A DNA stretch of 64,000 nt from Micromonospora alfalfae (GTDB taxonomy: Bacteria > Actinomycetota > Actinomycetes > Mycobacteriales > Micromonosporaceae), in assembly GCF_022230925.1 (NCBI RefSeq), contig NZ_JAKKFH010000008.1, positions 1-64,000 on the forward strand. Reading direction: 5' to 3'. The notes under the pieces were generated by a model. The model ran no database searches. It had not been told where the DNA came from and was given only the letters and a program-made list of their open reading frames with translations. This document shows, piece by piece, positions 55,035 through 63,834 of the stretch. A program made the position numbers and the translations under genes. Position 1 is the first letter of the stretch; each line of letters begins with the position of its first letter.

Positions 55035-56246
55035 ATGGTTCACAAGAGAACAGCCGCCTACGTCGTGGGCACCCTGCTGATCGGCGTCGCCGCCGTCGGC
55101 TACGGCCTGCCGTCGGCGAGCGCCGCGACCGCCGGCCCGATCACCGGCCTCGGCGGTAAGTGCGTCGACGTGGCCGCCGCCAGCTCGGCCAACGGCACAG
55201 CCGTCCAGCTCTACGACTGCAACGGCAGCGCGGCCCAGACGTGGACCGTCGGCAACACCGACAACTCGATCCGAGCACTCGGCAAGTGCCTCGACGTGAC
55301 CGCCGCGTCAACCGCCAACGGCGCCAAGGTCCAGCTGTACGACTGCAACAACACCGGCGCGCAGAAGTGGACCGCCAGCAACGGCGCGCTCGTCAACTCC
55401 GGCTCCGGCAAGTGCCTCGACGTCACCGACCGGAGCACCGCGAACGGCGCCCGGTTGCAGATCTGGACCTGCGGCGGCACCACGAACCAGCTGTGGACCC
55501 TGCCGGGCGGCGGCAGCACCCCCACGCCCACGCCCACCACCCCGAGCGGCACCAACCTCGACGACCCGACGAAGAAGAACGTCGCCATGCAGCTCGTCTC
55601 GGCCGCCGAGAACTCCTCGCTCGACTGGCGCGCGCAGTTCTCCTACATCGAGGACATCGGCGACGGGCGGGGCTACACCGCCGGCATCATCGGCTTCTGC
55701 TCCGGCACCGGCGACATGCTCGAACTGGTCGAGGCGTACACCCGCACCAAGCCGGGCAACGTGCTCGCCGGCTACCTGCCGGCGCTGCGCAACGTCAACG
55801 GCACCTCGTCGCACGCCGGGCTCGATCCCAACTTCACCCGCGACTGGCGGACCGCGGCCACCGACTCGGTGTTCCAGGCCGCCCAGGAGGCCGAACGCGA
55901 CCGGGTCTACTTCAACCCATCGGTACGCGACGGCAAGAACGACCAGGTCCGGGCACTCGGTCAGTTCGCCTACTACGACGCGGCCGTCATGCACGGGTAC
56001 GAGGGCATGCGCCAGATCCGCAACCGCGCCCTGAACCGGGCCAAGCCGCCAGCCCAGGGCGGCGACGAGCGGACCTGGCTCAACGCGTTCCTCGACGAGC
56101 GGGTCATCGAGATGAAGAAGGAGGAGGCCCACTCGGACACCTCCCGCGTCGACACCGCCCAGCGGGTGTTCCTCAACAACGGCAACTTCAACCTCAACAC
56201 GCCACTGGTGTTCGCCGTCTACGGCGAGCAGTTCCGGATCGGGTAG
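55035..56246 (+). CDS. csn: Secreted GH46 chitosanase with N-terminal CBM13
   Basis: This is a 403-residue secreted enzyme. Signal peptide (1-30), then a ricin-type CBM13 (about 32-156) with three KCLDV...QxW repeats, a Pro/Thr linker (158-172), and a GH46 domain. Catalytic candidates are Glu192 (SAAENSSLDW) and Asp210 (EDIGDGRGYTAG); their 18-residue spacing is that of known chitosanases. It hydrolyses chitosan. Placing the binding module at the N terminus is less usual for this family. Confidence 0.92.
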   Translation: MVHKRTAAYVVGTLLIGVAAVGYGLPSASAATAGPITGLGGKCVDVAAASSANGTAVQLYDCNGSAAQTWTVGNTDNSIRALGKCLDVTAASTANGAKVQLYDCNNTGAQKWTASNGALVNSGSGKCLDVTDRSTANGARLQIWTCGGTTNQLWTLPGGGSTPTPTPTTPSGTNLDDPTKKNVAMQLVSAAENSSLDWRAQFSYIEDIGDGRGYTAGIIGFCSGTGDMLELVEAYTRTKPGNVLAGYLPALRNVNGTSSHAGLDPNFTRDWRTAATDSVFQAAQEAERDRVYFNPSVRDGKNDQVRALGQFAYYDAAVMHGYEGMRQIRNRALNRAKPPAQGGDERTWLNAFLDERVIEMKKEEAHSDTSRVDTAQRVFLNNGNFNLNTPLVFAVYGEQFRIG

Positions 56247-56428
56247 TCGGCGGCACGGTACGTAATTTCCACGTTCATCAGTGGCGGGGTCGTCGGCTGT
56301 TCGCCGGCGGCCCCGCCGCACCTCGACGAGGTCCACAAACCGCTGCACACCAACCCCGACAGCCGCACCTGATCTCACCGTGCCGAGACGGGGCCAATTT
56401 TGTCGTACACCTGTTCTATTGTCGGGCC

Positions 56429-57679
56429 ATGTTTGGAGGGTTGGCGCAGGCAGACGACGCCGTCGGCGCCTGCACGACCGCAGCCATCTGGGCGCTCCCG
56501 GAGCATGAGCTGATCGCGGCGCTCGATGCCGCGCACCACCTGGAGCAACGCCTCGCCGCCGTGAAGCTCACACTGGTCCGTGAGTTGGACGGCCGGGGCA
56601 CGGCCCGCAGGCAGGGCGCCTCCTCCACCGCGGTCTGGCTGCGCGAACGACTGCGGCTCACCGTCTCCGCCGCCCGCCGGCTGGTCGAGCTCGCCGCCAC
56701 ACTGGACGCCGGCAGCCCCGGCGTCCAGCAAGCTCTCGCTGACGGAGACCTCACCCCGGAGCAGGCCCGGGTCATCGCCGACACCGTCAGGACCGTGCAG
56801 ACCACCGCCGGCGTCGAGGCCGCCGACAAGGCCGTGGGCGTGCTCACCGACTGGGCCAGACACTTCGACCCCACACAGTTGCGCAAACTCGGCACCCGCA
56901 TCCTCGACCACGTCGCCCCCGACCTGGCCGACGCCGCCGCTCGCGCCGCCTTGGACGCCGAGGCCGCCCGCGCCACCCGCGACCGCCACCTCACGCTGTC
57001 CGAGCAGACCGACGGCCGACTCCGACTCACCGGCACCCTCGACGCCGAAACAGCCGGTCTGCTGCGCGCCGCCATCGACCCCCTGACCGCACCCGTGGGC
57101 CCGGACGACCAGCGCTCCCCCGGACAACGCCGCCACGACGCCCTCGCCGACCTCTGCCGGCTCAGCCTGCGCACCGGCGAACTACCCGAGCACGGCGGCG
57201 ACCCGGCGCAGATCGTCATCACCACCCACTACGACGACCTGACCCGACAACTCGGCGCCGGCACCCTCGACACGGGTCTACGACTCACTCCGGAAACAGT
57301 GCGTCGCCTCGCCTGCGACGCGGCCATCCTGCCCACCGTCCTCAACGGCACCGGCCAACCACTCGACGTCGGCCGGCAACGCCGACTCGTCACCGGCCCA
57401 CTACGGCGCGTCCTCGTGCTGCGCGACCGCGGCTGCGCATTCCCCGGGTGCGACCGACCACCCCGCTGGTGCGACGCCCACCACATCAACCACTGGACCG
57501 ACGGCGGCGTCACAAGCCTCGACAACGCCGTCCTACTCTGCGGCCACCACCACCGCCACCTCCATCACAGCGACTGGACTGTGCAACTGGGGGCCGACGG
57601 CCACCCTCGGTTCATCCCACCCGCCTGGCTCGACCCCGAACAGGTCCCCCGCCGCAACCACTACCACCGACGAACGTAA
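56429..57679 (+). CDS. DUF222 / HNH endonuclease-domain protein
   Basis: This is a 416-residue protein: helical DUF222 (about 15-300) followed by an HNH motif near the C terminus (CAFPGCDRPPRWCDAHHINHW, then NAVLLCGHHHRHLH). The nuclease residues and the zinc Cys (CxxC, C..H) are intact. Related to the REP13E12 family of mycobacterial repeats. Such genes occur in many copies in actinomycete genomes with unknown role. Between the chitosanase gene and this start, 182 bases hold no other gene. Confidence 0.9.
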   Translation: MFGGLAQADDAVGACTTAAIWALPEHELIAALDAAHHLEQRLAAVKLTLVRELDGRGTARRQGASSTAVWLRERLRLTVSAARRLVELAATLDAGSPGVQQALADGDLTPEQARVIADTVRTVQTTAGVEAADKAVGVLTDWARHFDPTQLRKLGTRILDHVAPDLADAAARAALDAEAARATRDRHLTLSEQTDGRLRLTGTLDAETAGLLRAAIDPLTAPVGPDDQRSPGQRRHDALADLCRLSLRTGELPEHGGDPAQIVITTHYDDLTRQLGAGTLDTGLRLTPETVRRLACDAAILPTVLNGTGQPLDVGRQRRLVTGPLRRVLVLRDRGCAFPGCDRPPRWCDAHHINHWTDGGVTSLDNAVLLCGHHHRHLHHSDWTVQLGADGHPRFIPPAWLDPEQVPRRNHYHRRT

Positions 57680-57800
57680 GCGCCGCCGGCCGAGCGCGAT
57701 CACCCAGACCGGCGGCTGACCGATCGGTGCCCGAGGAGCCGATCCACCGTGGGCGTGGGATATCGTCCTCGCGCAACACGAGACGAGAGCGGAAGTCACC

Positions 57801-58439
57801 ATGCGCACAGGGCCGGCTGGCTCGACGGTTCTCCGCACGCTGGCTGCGGCGATCCTGCTGTTCGCGACCGGGTGTGCGGGGCCTGCCGACACCGCCGCCC
57901 CGGCGGCCGTCGCCCGGTCGTCGTCGCCCGCGACGGTGATGCGTCTCGACAAGCCAGCCAAGCTTCTGGGCACCTGGCCCGAGTCCGTGGACCGGGTGCT
58001 GCGCGGGCAGGCCGAGCAGAACATGGGCAACTTCAAGAAGCTGCTCAGCGGCGATCCGACCAGCGCGCTGGGCACCGCCTTCGTCCGGGCCACCGAGGTC
58101 TACTCCCGGCAGGACGGCCTGCACATTCCCGGCGACGACCAGCGGGTCATCCTGGTCAGCGCGGTTTCCGGCACGATTGCCGACCCGACCGCGACGGTGG
58201 ACCGGATCTTCGCCGGACTGCCGAACGTCACCAACGTGGAGGCGGTCCAGCCGGGCCCGCTGGGCGGGATGGCCCGTTGCGGCATCGGTCAGGCCAGGAC
58301 GGGTCTGCGCGTTGACATCTGTGTGTGGGGTGACCAGCACACCCTCGGCATGGTGACCTTCATCGGTTTCGCGCAGGCGGACGACCCCCATGCGGTGTTC
58401 GGCCAGATCCGCGCCGAACTGGAGCACCCGGCGCGGTGA
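57801..58439 (+). CDS. Lipoprotein of unknown function
   Basis: This is a 212-residue lipoprotein (lipobox FATGC, Cys about 25). A mature domain of about 180 residues includes VMRLDKPAKLLGTW, MARCGIGQA...VDICVWGD (two Cys, likely a disulfide) and MVTFIGFAQADD. No family recognised. It ends just before the promoter of the ABC exporter gene. Confidence 0.75.
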   Translation: MRTGPAGSTVLRTLAAAILLFATGCAGPADTAAPAAVARSSSPATVMRLDKPAKLLGTWPESVDRVLRGQAEQNMGNFKKLLSGDPTSALGTAFVRATEVYSRQDGLHIPGDDQRVILVSAVSGTIADPTATVDRIFAGLPNVTNVEAVQPGPLGGMARCGIGQARTGLRVDICVWGDQHTLGMVTFIGFAQADDPHAVFGQIRAELEHPAR

Positions 58440-58440
58440 C

Positions 58441-58471
58441 TTGACCTGAAGCTCGGGTGAGGTCCTAACCT
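58441..58471 (+). promoter_or_regulatory. MerR-type promoter of the ABC exporter gene
   Basis: TTGACC (58441-58446) and TAACCT (58466-58471) with a 19-bp spacer that holds a dyad GACCT (58443-58447)/AGGTC (58460-58464). Such stretched promoters are activated by MerR proteins. The ribosome site GGAGG follows at 58480, ten bases before ATG. No merR gene is adjacent. Confidence 0.7.
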
Positions 58472-58490
58472 CCGACATCGGAGGTAACGC

Positions 58491-60401
58491 ATGAGTATGG
58501 AAGTTACCGCGTGGATGTCCATGCACCACGCGATGAACGCGCAGGATGAGCGACCGCTGTCCCGCGCCACCTTGAAGCGGATCGCGCAGTTCGCACGGCC
58601 GCACCGCGCGTTGATCATCAGATTCCTGCTGCTGAGTGTGGTGACGGCGGTCCTCACTGTGGCGGCACCCGTTCTCGCCGGGCGGGTGGTCGACGCGATA
58701 GTCGACGGCGCCGACAGCGGCGTGGTGATCCGGTTGGCCGTCCTGATCGCCGTGATCGCGCTAGCCGAAGCCGGGCTGGGTCTGGTGACGCGGTTTCTCT
58801 CCGCCAGCATCGGTGAGGGGTTGATCGTCCAACTACGGACGGCCGTCTTCGACCACGTGCAACGGATGCCGGTGGCGTTCTTCACGCGGACCCGCACCGG
58901 CGCGCTGGTCAGCCGCCTGAACAACGACGTGATCGGCGCGCAGCGGGCCTTCAGCGACACCCTGTCGAGTGTGGTCGGCAACGCCGTCACGCTGATGCTG
59001 ACGTTGGCCGTGATGCTGACCTTCTCCTGGCAGATCACGCTGCTGGCGCTCGTCCTGCTGCCCATCTTCGTCCTCCCGGCCCGGCGGATGGGTACCAAGC
59101 TTGCCCAGTTGCAGCGCGAGGCGGCCGAGCACAACGCGGCAATGAGCACCCGGATGACCGAACGTTTCTCCGCACCCGGTGCCACGCTGGTCAAGCTGTA
59201 CGGGCGGCCGGCCGAGGAGTCCGCCGAGTTCGCGGCGCGGGCACGTCGGGTCCGGGACATCGGCATCCGCGCGGCGATGCTCCAGTGGGTCTTCATCACC
59301 GCGCTCACAGTCGTCGGCTCGCTGGCGTTGGCCCTGGTCTACGGGCTGGGCGGTCTCTACGCCCTACGGGGCAGCCTCGACGCCGGGACCGTCGTCGCCC
59401 TTGCGCTGCTCCTGTCGCGGCTCTACGCACCGTTGACCTCACTGGCCAGTGCTCGGGTCGAGGTGATGAGCGCGCTGGTGAGCTTCGAGCGGGTGTTCGA
59501 GGTTCTCGACCTCAAGCCGCTGATCCTCGACAGGTCCGACGCCCGGCCCCTGCCGGAGGGCCCGGTCGCTGTCGAGTTCGACGGGGTCCGGTTCGGCTAC
59601 CCCTCGGCGGACAAGGTGTCGCTAGCGTCGCTGGAGGACGTGGCGAAGCTCGATACGCGCGGCGGTGAGGAAGTGCTGCACGGTGTGTCGTTCCGGGCCG
59701 AAGCGGGGCAGATGGTGGCGCTCGTCGGGTCCTCCGGGGCGGGCAAGTCGACGATCGCGCAGCTCGTGCCTCGCCTGTACGACGTCGAGGACGGCGCGGT
59801 GAAGCTGGCCGACGTCGACGTGCGTGAACTGTCGGCCGAGTCGATCCGGTCGGCGTTGGGCGTGGTGACGCAGGACGGGCATCTCTTCCACGAGAGCATC
59901 CGCGCCAACCTGGCGTTCGCCCAGCCGGACGCGACCGAGGACGAGATGTGGGAGGTGCTCCGGCGGGCCCGCCTCGACGACCTGATCCGCTCATTACCCG
60001 ATGGCCTGGACACCGTCGTGGGCGAGCGCGGATACCGCCTGTCCGGCGGGGAACGGCAACGGCTCACCATCGCGCGCCTGCTGCTGGCTCGCCCGCGCGT
60101 GGTCATCCTCGACGAAGCCACAGCGCATCTCGACTCCACCTCGGAGGCCGCGGTTCAGGACGCCCTCGCCGAGGCCCTCACCGGCCGGACCAGCGTGGTC
60201 ATCGCGCACCGGCTCTCCACCATCCGGGCGGCCGACCAGATCCTCGTCGTCGAAGCCGGACGCATCGTCGAACGCGGGCGACACAGTGACCTGCTCGCGG
60301 CTGGCGGCCGGTATCACGAGTTGTACCGCACCCAGTTCGCCCAGGACCAACCGGCCGCCCAGGGCGGACCAACAGTCCAGGAGCAACGCGTCGCCATCTA
60401 G
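58491..60401 (+). CDS. ABC exporter (fused permease-ATPase)
   Basis: This is a 636-residue half-transporter: six membrane helices (about 40-320) then an ATPase domain with Walker A GSSGAGKST, LSGGERQRL signature, and Walker B VVILDEATAHLD; His-loop VIAHRLSTI. It works as a homodimer exporting lipid, peptide or drug. An unusual N terminus (MSMEVTAWMSMHHAMNA) recurs in actinomycete members. MerR-type promoter upstream suggests induction by a toxic compound. Confidence 0.92.
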   Translation: MSMEVTAWMSMHHAMNAQDERPLSRATLKRIAQFARPHRALIIRFLLLSVVTAVLTVAAPVLAGRVVDAIVDGADSGVVIRLAVLIAVIALAEAGLGLVTRFLSASIGEGLIVQLRTAVFDHVQRMPVAFFTRTRTGALVSRLNNDVIGAQRAFSDTLSSVVGNAVTLMLTLAVMLTFSWQITLLALVLLPIFVLPARRMGTKLAQLQREAAEHNAAMSTRMTERFSAPGATLVKLYGRPAEESAEFAARARRVRDIGIRAAMLQWVFITALTVVGSLALALVYGLGGLYALRGSLDAGTVVALALLLSRLYAPLTSLASARVEVMSALVSFERVFEVLDLKPLILDRSDARPLPEGPVAVEFDGVRFGYPSADKVSLASLEDVAKLDTRGGEEVLHGVSFRAEAGQMVALVGSSGAGKSTIAQLVPRLYDVEDGAVKLADVDVRELSAESIRSALGVVTQDGHLFHESIRANLAFAQPDATEDEMWEVLRRARLDDLIRSLPDGLDTVVGERGYRLSGGERQRLTIARLLLARPRVVILDEATAHLDSTSEAAVQDALAEALTGRTSVVIAHRLSTIRAADQILVVEAGRIVERGRHSDLLAAGGRYHELYRTQFAQDQPAAQGGPTVQEQRVAI

Positions 60402-60496
60402 ACCAGCGGGCCGGGAGCAACCAGCACTGACCGCGCCAAACACCACTGACCGCACCAGCACCACTGACGCAACCAGCCGGACGGGCAGCACGAAGA

Positions 60497-60534
60497 CGCC
60501 GCCCGCCACGGGTCGATCCCCGGGGCGGGCGGCG
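60497..60534. terminator. Hairpin between ABC exporter and PepSY genes
   Basis: CGCCGCCCGCC (60497-60507) pairs perfectly with GGCGGGCGGCG (60524-60534). Between convergent genes. The preceding 60415-60475 contains irregular repeats of CACCACTGAC, of no known role. Confidence 0.65.
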
Positions 60535-60545
60535 GGATCCGACGA

Positions 60546-61064
60546 TCAGTCGTCGTCGTCCTTGTCGTCAGCGTCGTCGTCGTCGTCATCGGCGTCGTCG
60601 TTGTCATCGGCGTCGACCGGTTCCTGCTCGGCCTTGACCACCGACCCGTTCTCCCGGTCGACGTCCACCTCGTGCTCGGTGTCGCCGGCGACGATTTCGA
60701 TGCTCCAGACCGGGCGGCCGTTCTCCTGCTCGGACTCGACCTCGACGATCTGACCGCCACCGGCCTTGGCGAGCGCGATCTCACCGGCGCGCTTCTCGTC
60801 GACCGCGCTGCCCGCCGGCGCGGTGCCGGTGGTCGGTGTACCGCTCGACGGCGTACCCGATGGGGTGTCGGCCGACGGCGAACCGCTGACCGACGGTGAA
60901 CCGCTGGCCTGGGGCGCGTCGGTGGGCGTCGGCGCGACGGTCGCCGCGGCGAGCGTCGTGCCGGTCCGTGAGTCGTTCGCGGCGGTGACGCCGAGGGCGA
61001 CCCCGGCCGCCGCCAGCACCGCCGAGCCGCCGACCGTCGCCAGGAGCAGATTGGTGCGCCTCAT
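60546..61064 (-). CDS. Secreted/anchored PepSY-domain protein with Asp-rich tail
   Basis: This is a 172-residue protein. N-terminal hydrophobic segment (about 5-28), Ser/Pro/Thr linker (35-85), one PepSY domain (about 90-150: AGEIALAKAGGGQIVEVESEQ, VWSIEIVAGDTEHEVDVDRENG), and a C-terminal tail almost only of Asp. The tail is coded by GAC/GAT triplets (60546-60612). PepSY domains are inhibitors or ligand-binding units. A two-component system lies nearby on the same strand. Confidence 0.82.
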   Translation of the reverse strand: MRRTNLLLATVGGSAVLAAAGVALGVTAANDSRTGTTLAAATVAPTPTDAPQASGSPSVSGSPSADTPSGTPSSGTPTTGTAPAGSAVDEKRAGEIALAKAGGGQIVEVESEQENGRPVWSIEIVAGDTEHEVDVDRENGSVVKAEQEPVDADDNDDADDDDDDADDKDDDD

Positions 61065-61170
61065 CGTGGTGTCCACCTTTCCTCGGTTGTCGACTTCGAG
61101 GATCGGCTGAACTGGGATATCACCGCGCTGTCCGGACGCTAAGGGCGGGTTAAGGCGTTCGAGGGCCGGG

Positions 61171-61725
61171 TCAGCCGCGCCGGTTGAGTTCCGCTTCCAG
61201 CCGCTGGACGAGGGTCTTGCGGTCCTTGCTGGCGCGCTCGTTACGCAGCGCGGTATTGAGCTGTCGCGTGTCGAGGCCACGGATCAGCTTGGCCGCCTCC
61301 GCGACCGACATCTCCGTCATCCGTCCGGCCGTGGTGGCGTCCCGACGCGCCCGTTTGGCCGGCCCTGTGTTGGCGACGTACTGCCTGCCGGATCGGGACG
61401 CTTCGCGCTTCTTCGTATCGGTCGCGCGCTTCTGGCTCTCCGACATCTCCTCCCAGGCCTTCTTGGGCAGGTAGCGACTCGTCGTGGCGCCCTTGCGCGC
61501 ACGGGTGTCGCCCTCCTTCGTCTGCCATTTCTCGTTGCCCCAGCGCTGGAGAGACTTCTGCCGCTCGTCCTTTTCGCCCAGGAATCCGCCACCGCGCTTC
61601 TTGTACTCCTGAGTGACAAGCTGTGACTTGCGCGCCGACCACTGCCCCGGCCGGCCGCCCTTGTCCGAAGCCTTGATCTCTTCCTTGATCTGCTCTCTGA
61701 GCTCGGGTTTCGTATACCGCGCCAT
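61171..61725 (-). CDS. DUF5872-type basic protein
   Basis: This is a 184-residue, highly basic cytoplasmic protein. The N-terminal half (YTKPELREQIKEEIKASDKG through WQTKEGDTRARKG and RYLPKKAWEEM) is the conserved DUF5872 sequence. The C-terminal half is variable, with helical TEMSVAEAAKLIRGLDTRQLN. The KGGRPGQWSARKS stretch suggests nucleic-acid contact, an inference. Function unknown. It is followed, across 28 bases, by the sensor kinase gene stop. Confidence 0.8.
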   Translation of the reverse strand: MARYTKPELREQIKEEIKASDKGGRPGQWSARKSQLVTQEYKKRGGGFLGEKDERQKSLQRWGNEKWQTKEGDTRARKGATTSRYLPKKAWEEMSESQKRATDTKKREASRSGRQYVANTGPAKRARRDATTAGRMTEMSVAEAAKLIRGLDTRQLNTALRNERASKDRKTLVQRLEAELNRRG

Positions 61726-61753
61726 GACTGGCAGCTACCCGGCACCGCACTGC

Positions 61754-63040
61754 CTATGCGTCCCGCGACGACGTCGGAGGCCCGAGCCGGAGCAGCACCT
61801 GCGCACCGCCGTACGGGCCGGGCCGCACCTCCAGTCGACCGCCGGCGGTCTGCGCGGCACGTCGGGCGATGTCGAGGCCCAAGCCGGTGGATCCGGCCGC
61901 GCTGGCGCCCCGCCGGATCGCCCCGGCGGGCATGCCCGGGCCCTCGTCGGCGACCGTGAGGACCACCTCGCCCACCTCACGGGCGAGCCGGACGGCGAAC
62001 GGCGTCCCGTCGGGGGTGTGCGCGAAGACGTTGCCGAGCAGAGCGTCCACTGCCGCCGTCAGGTTGTCGGCGGCCACACCGACGGGAAGAGGGCCGGGCG
62101 TCAGGTCGAGGGTCACGGTCCGGCCGGTGTCCTCGGCCAGCACCGACCAGAACGCGACCCGGTCCGCGACGATCGCCGCCGCGTCCGAGGAGGCCGGTTG
62201 CGCCGGTGCGTGCCGCCACCGGGCCTGCCGGATCAGCCCGGTGACCGCGCGTTCGAGCCCGTCGGCGGCGGCGGTGATCCGGGCGGCGTCGTCCGGGTCA
62301 CGCAACGACTCCGCCTCCAGCCGCAACGCGGTCAGCGGCGTACGCAGTTGGTGCGACAGGTCGGCGACCTGTTCGCGCTCCTGGACCAGGAGCACCTGGA
62401 TCCGGGTGGCGAGATGGTTGAGCGCGCCGGCCACCTCGCGCAGCTCGGGTGGGCCGGCCGGCGTGACCCGGGCGTCCAGTTCGGCGTTTGCCAGCCGGTG
62501 TGAGACGGCCGAGAGGTCGCTGATCGGCCGGACCAGGGTGCGCGCCAGCCGGTCGGCGACAAGCAGCCCGATCAGCACGAGGATCACGCCGAGCAGCGCC
62601 AGCACCAGCCAGGCCCGGGTGACCCCGGCGGTCAGCTCGTGCTGCGGCACCGCGATCCGGATCACCCCGGTGCCGTCCGCCCGACCCTGCACGGCGATGA
62701 CCACCTCCCGGCCGGCCGCCGACTCGCCGGTGAGGCTCTGCCCGCGCGCGGCGAGGGCCACCGCCGGCGTACGCGGTGTCTGGGCGCCGAGCACCGTCCC
62801 GTCGGGCAGGAAGACGCTCACCGGTCGCCCGGACTCCGCGGCGAGTTGCTCGACGGTGAGCCGGATGGTCGCCGCGTCGGCGGTGCCGACCACCGGCACC
62901 AGGCTCTGCGCGTCGGCGGTGGCCCGGACGGTGGCCCGGTCCTCGGCGACGGTGCGGACCAGCAGCGCCAACGGCACCAGGAACGCGATGAGGGTGAGGA
63001 CGCTGACCGCGGCGACCAGCAGCGCGAGACGCGCCCTCAC
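61754..63040 (-). CDS. Sensor histidine kinase
   Basis: This is a 428-residue kinase. Two membrane helices (about 5-30 and 143-163) bracket a 110-residue outer sensor; HAMP (about 165-220); phospho-acceptor His230 in LSHQLRTPLTAL; ATPase N-box LTAAVDALLGNVFAH, G1 ADEGPGMP, G2 GSTGLGLDIA. GTG 63040 overlaps the response-regulator stop. The sensor domain is not recognised. Confidence 0.92.
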   Translation of the reverse strand: MRARLALLVAAVSVLTLIAFLVPLALLVRTVAEDRATVRATADAQSLVPVVGTADAATIRLTVEQLAAESGRPVSVFLPDGTVLGAQTPRTPAVALAARGQSLTGESAAGREVVIAVQGRADGTGVIRIAVPQHELTAGVTRAWLVLALLGVILVLIGLLVADRLARTLVRPISDLSAVSHRLANAELDARVTPAGPPELREVAGALNHLATRIQVLLVQEREQVADLSHQLRTPLTALRLEAESLRDPDDAARITAAADGLERAVTGLIRQARWRHAPAQPASSDAAAIVADRVAFWSVLAEDTGRTVTLDLTPGPLPVGVAADNLTAAVDALLGNVFAHTPDGTPFAVRLAREVGEVVLTVADEGPGMPAGAIRRGASAAGSTGLGLDIARRAAQTAGGRLEVRPGPYGGAQVLLRLGPPTSSRDA

Positions 63041-63732
63041 GGCTGCGCCGCCGGGGCTTCGAGACGCACCCCGACACCACGCACCGTGTGCAGGTAGCGA
63101 GGCTGTTGGGCGTTCTCCCCCAGCTTGCGACGCAACCAGGACAGGTGCACGTCGACGGTCTTGTCGGCACCGCCGTACGGGATCTGCCACACCTCAGTGA
63201 GCAGCTCACGTTTGGTGACCACCTGGCCCGGTCGGCCGGCGAGGTGGTGCAGCAGATCGAACTCGCGGGGCGTCAACTCGACCGCCGCCCCGTCGAGGGT
63301 CACCTGCCGAGCCCGGGGGTCGACGCGGAGCCCGCCGACGACGAGCGCCGGGTCCTGCCCGTCGACGCCGGAGGGGCCCCGCCGCAGCACCGCCCGGACG
63401 CGGGCGTCGAGCTGCGCCGCGGTGAACGGTTTGACCACGTAGTCGTCGGCGCCCGCGTCGAGCACCCGGACGATCTCGGTCTCGTCGTCACGCGCCGTGG
63501 CCACGATGACCGGCACCGAGCTGACCGCGCGCAGCATCCGCAGCAGCTCGCGGCCGTCCAGATCGGGCAGGCCCAGGTCGAGCACGACGAGGTCGGGTCG
63601 GTCCTCCAGCGCGTCGCGGAGGCCGGCCATCGCGGTCGAGGCCGCCGCCACCGCGTGGCCGCGTTCGCGCAGGGCCCGGATCAGCGGGGTACGGATCGTC
63701 AGGTCGTCCTCGATGAGCAACAGGCGGGCCAC
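63037..63732 (-). CDS. OmpR-type response regulator
   Basis: This is a 231-residue regulator. Receiver domain with acidic pair IEDD, phospho-Asp52 in VVLDLGLPD, and Lys in VVKPF; winged-helix DNA-binding domain (ELTPREFDLLHHLAGRPGQV, KTVDVHLSWLRRKLG). GTG 63732 was chosen; the upstream frame is less likely. Paired with the kinase through a GTGA overlap. The divergent gene at 63835 is a natural target. Confidence 0.92.
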   Translation of the reverse strand: MARLLLIEDDLTIRTPLIRALRERGHAVAAASTAMAGLRDALEDRPDLVVLDLGLPDLDGRELLRMLRAVSSVPVIVATARDDETEIVRVLDAGADDYVVKPFTAAQLDARVRAVLRRGPSGVDGQDPALVVGGLRVDPRARQVTLDGAAVELTPREFDLLHHLAGRPGQVVTKRELLTEVWQIPYGGADKTVDVHLSWLRRKLGENAQQPRYLHTVRGVGVRLEAPAAQP

Positions 63733-63834
63733 AGCTGGCAGGCTAACCGCTGCCGCCGGCAGCGCGGCGCACGTTAACCACGCCTTAGCGTTCGGATGTG
63801 CAAACGACAAGGACGGATCGGGGATAGTCAGGGG

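Noticed and set aside
60415..60475. Repeated CACCACTGAC units as a CRISPR-like array
   Set aside because: Units are short, irregular and without spacers of constant length.
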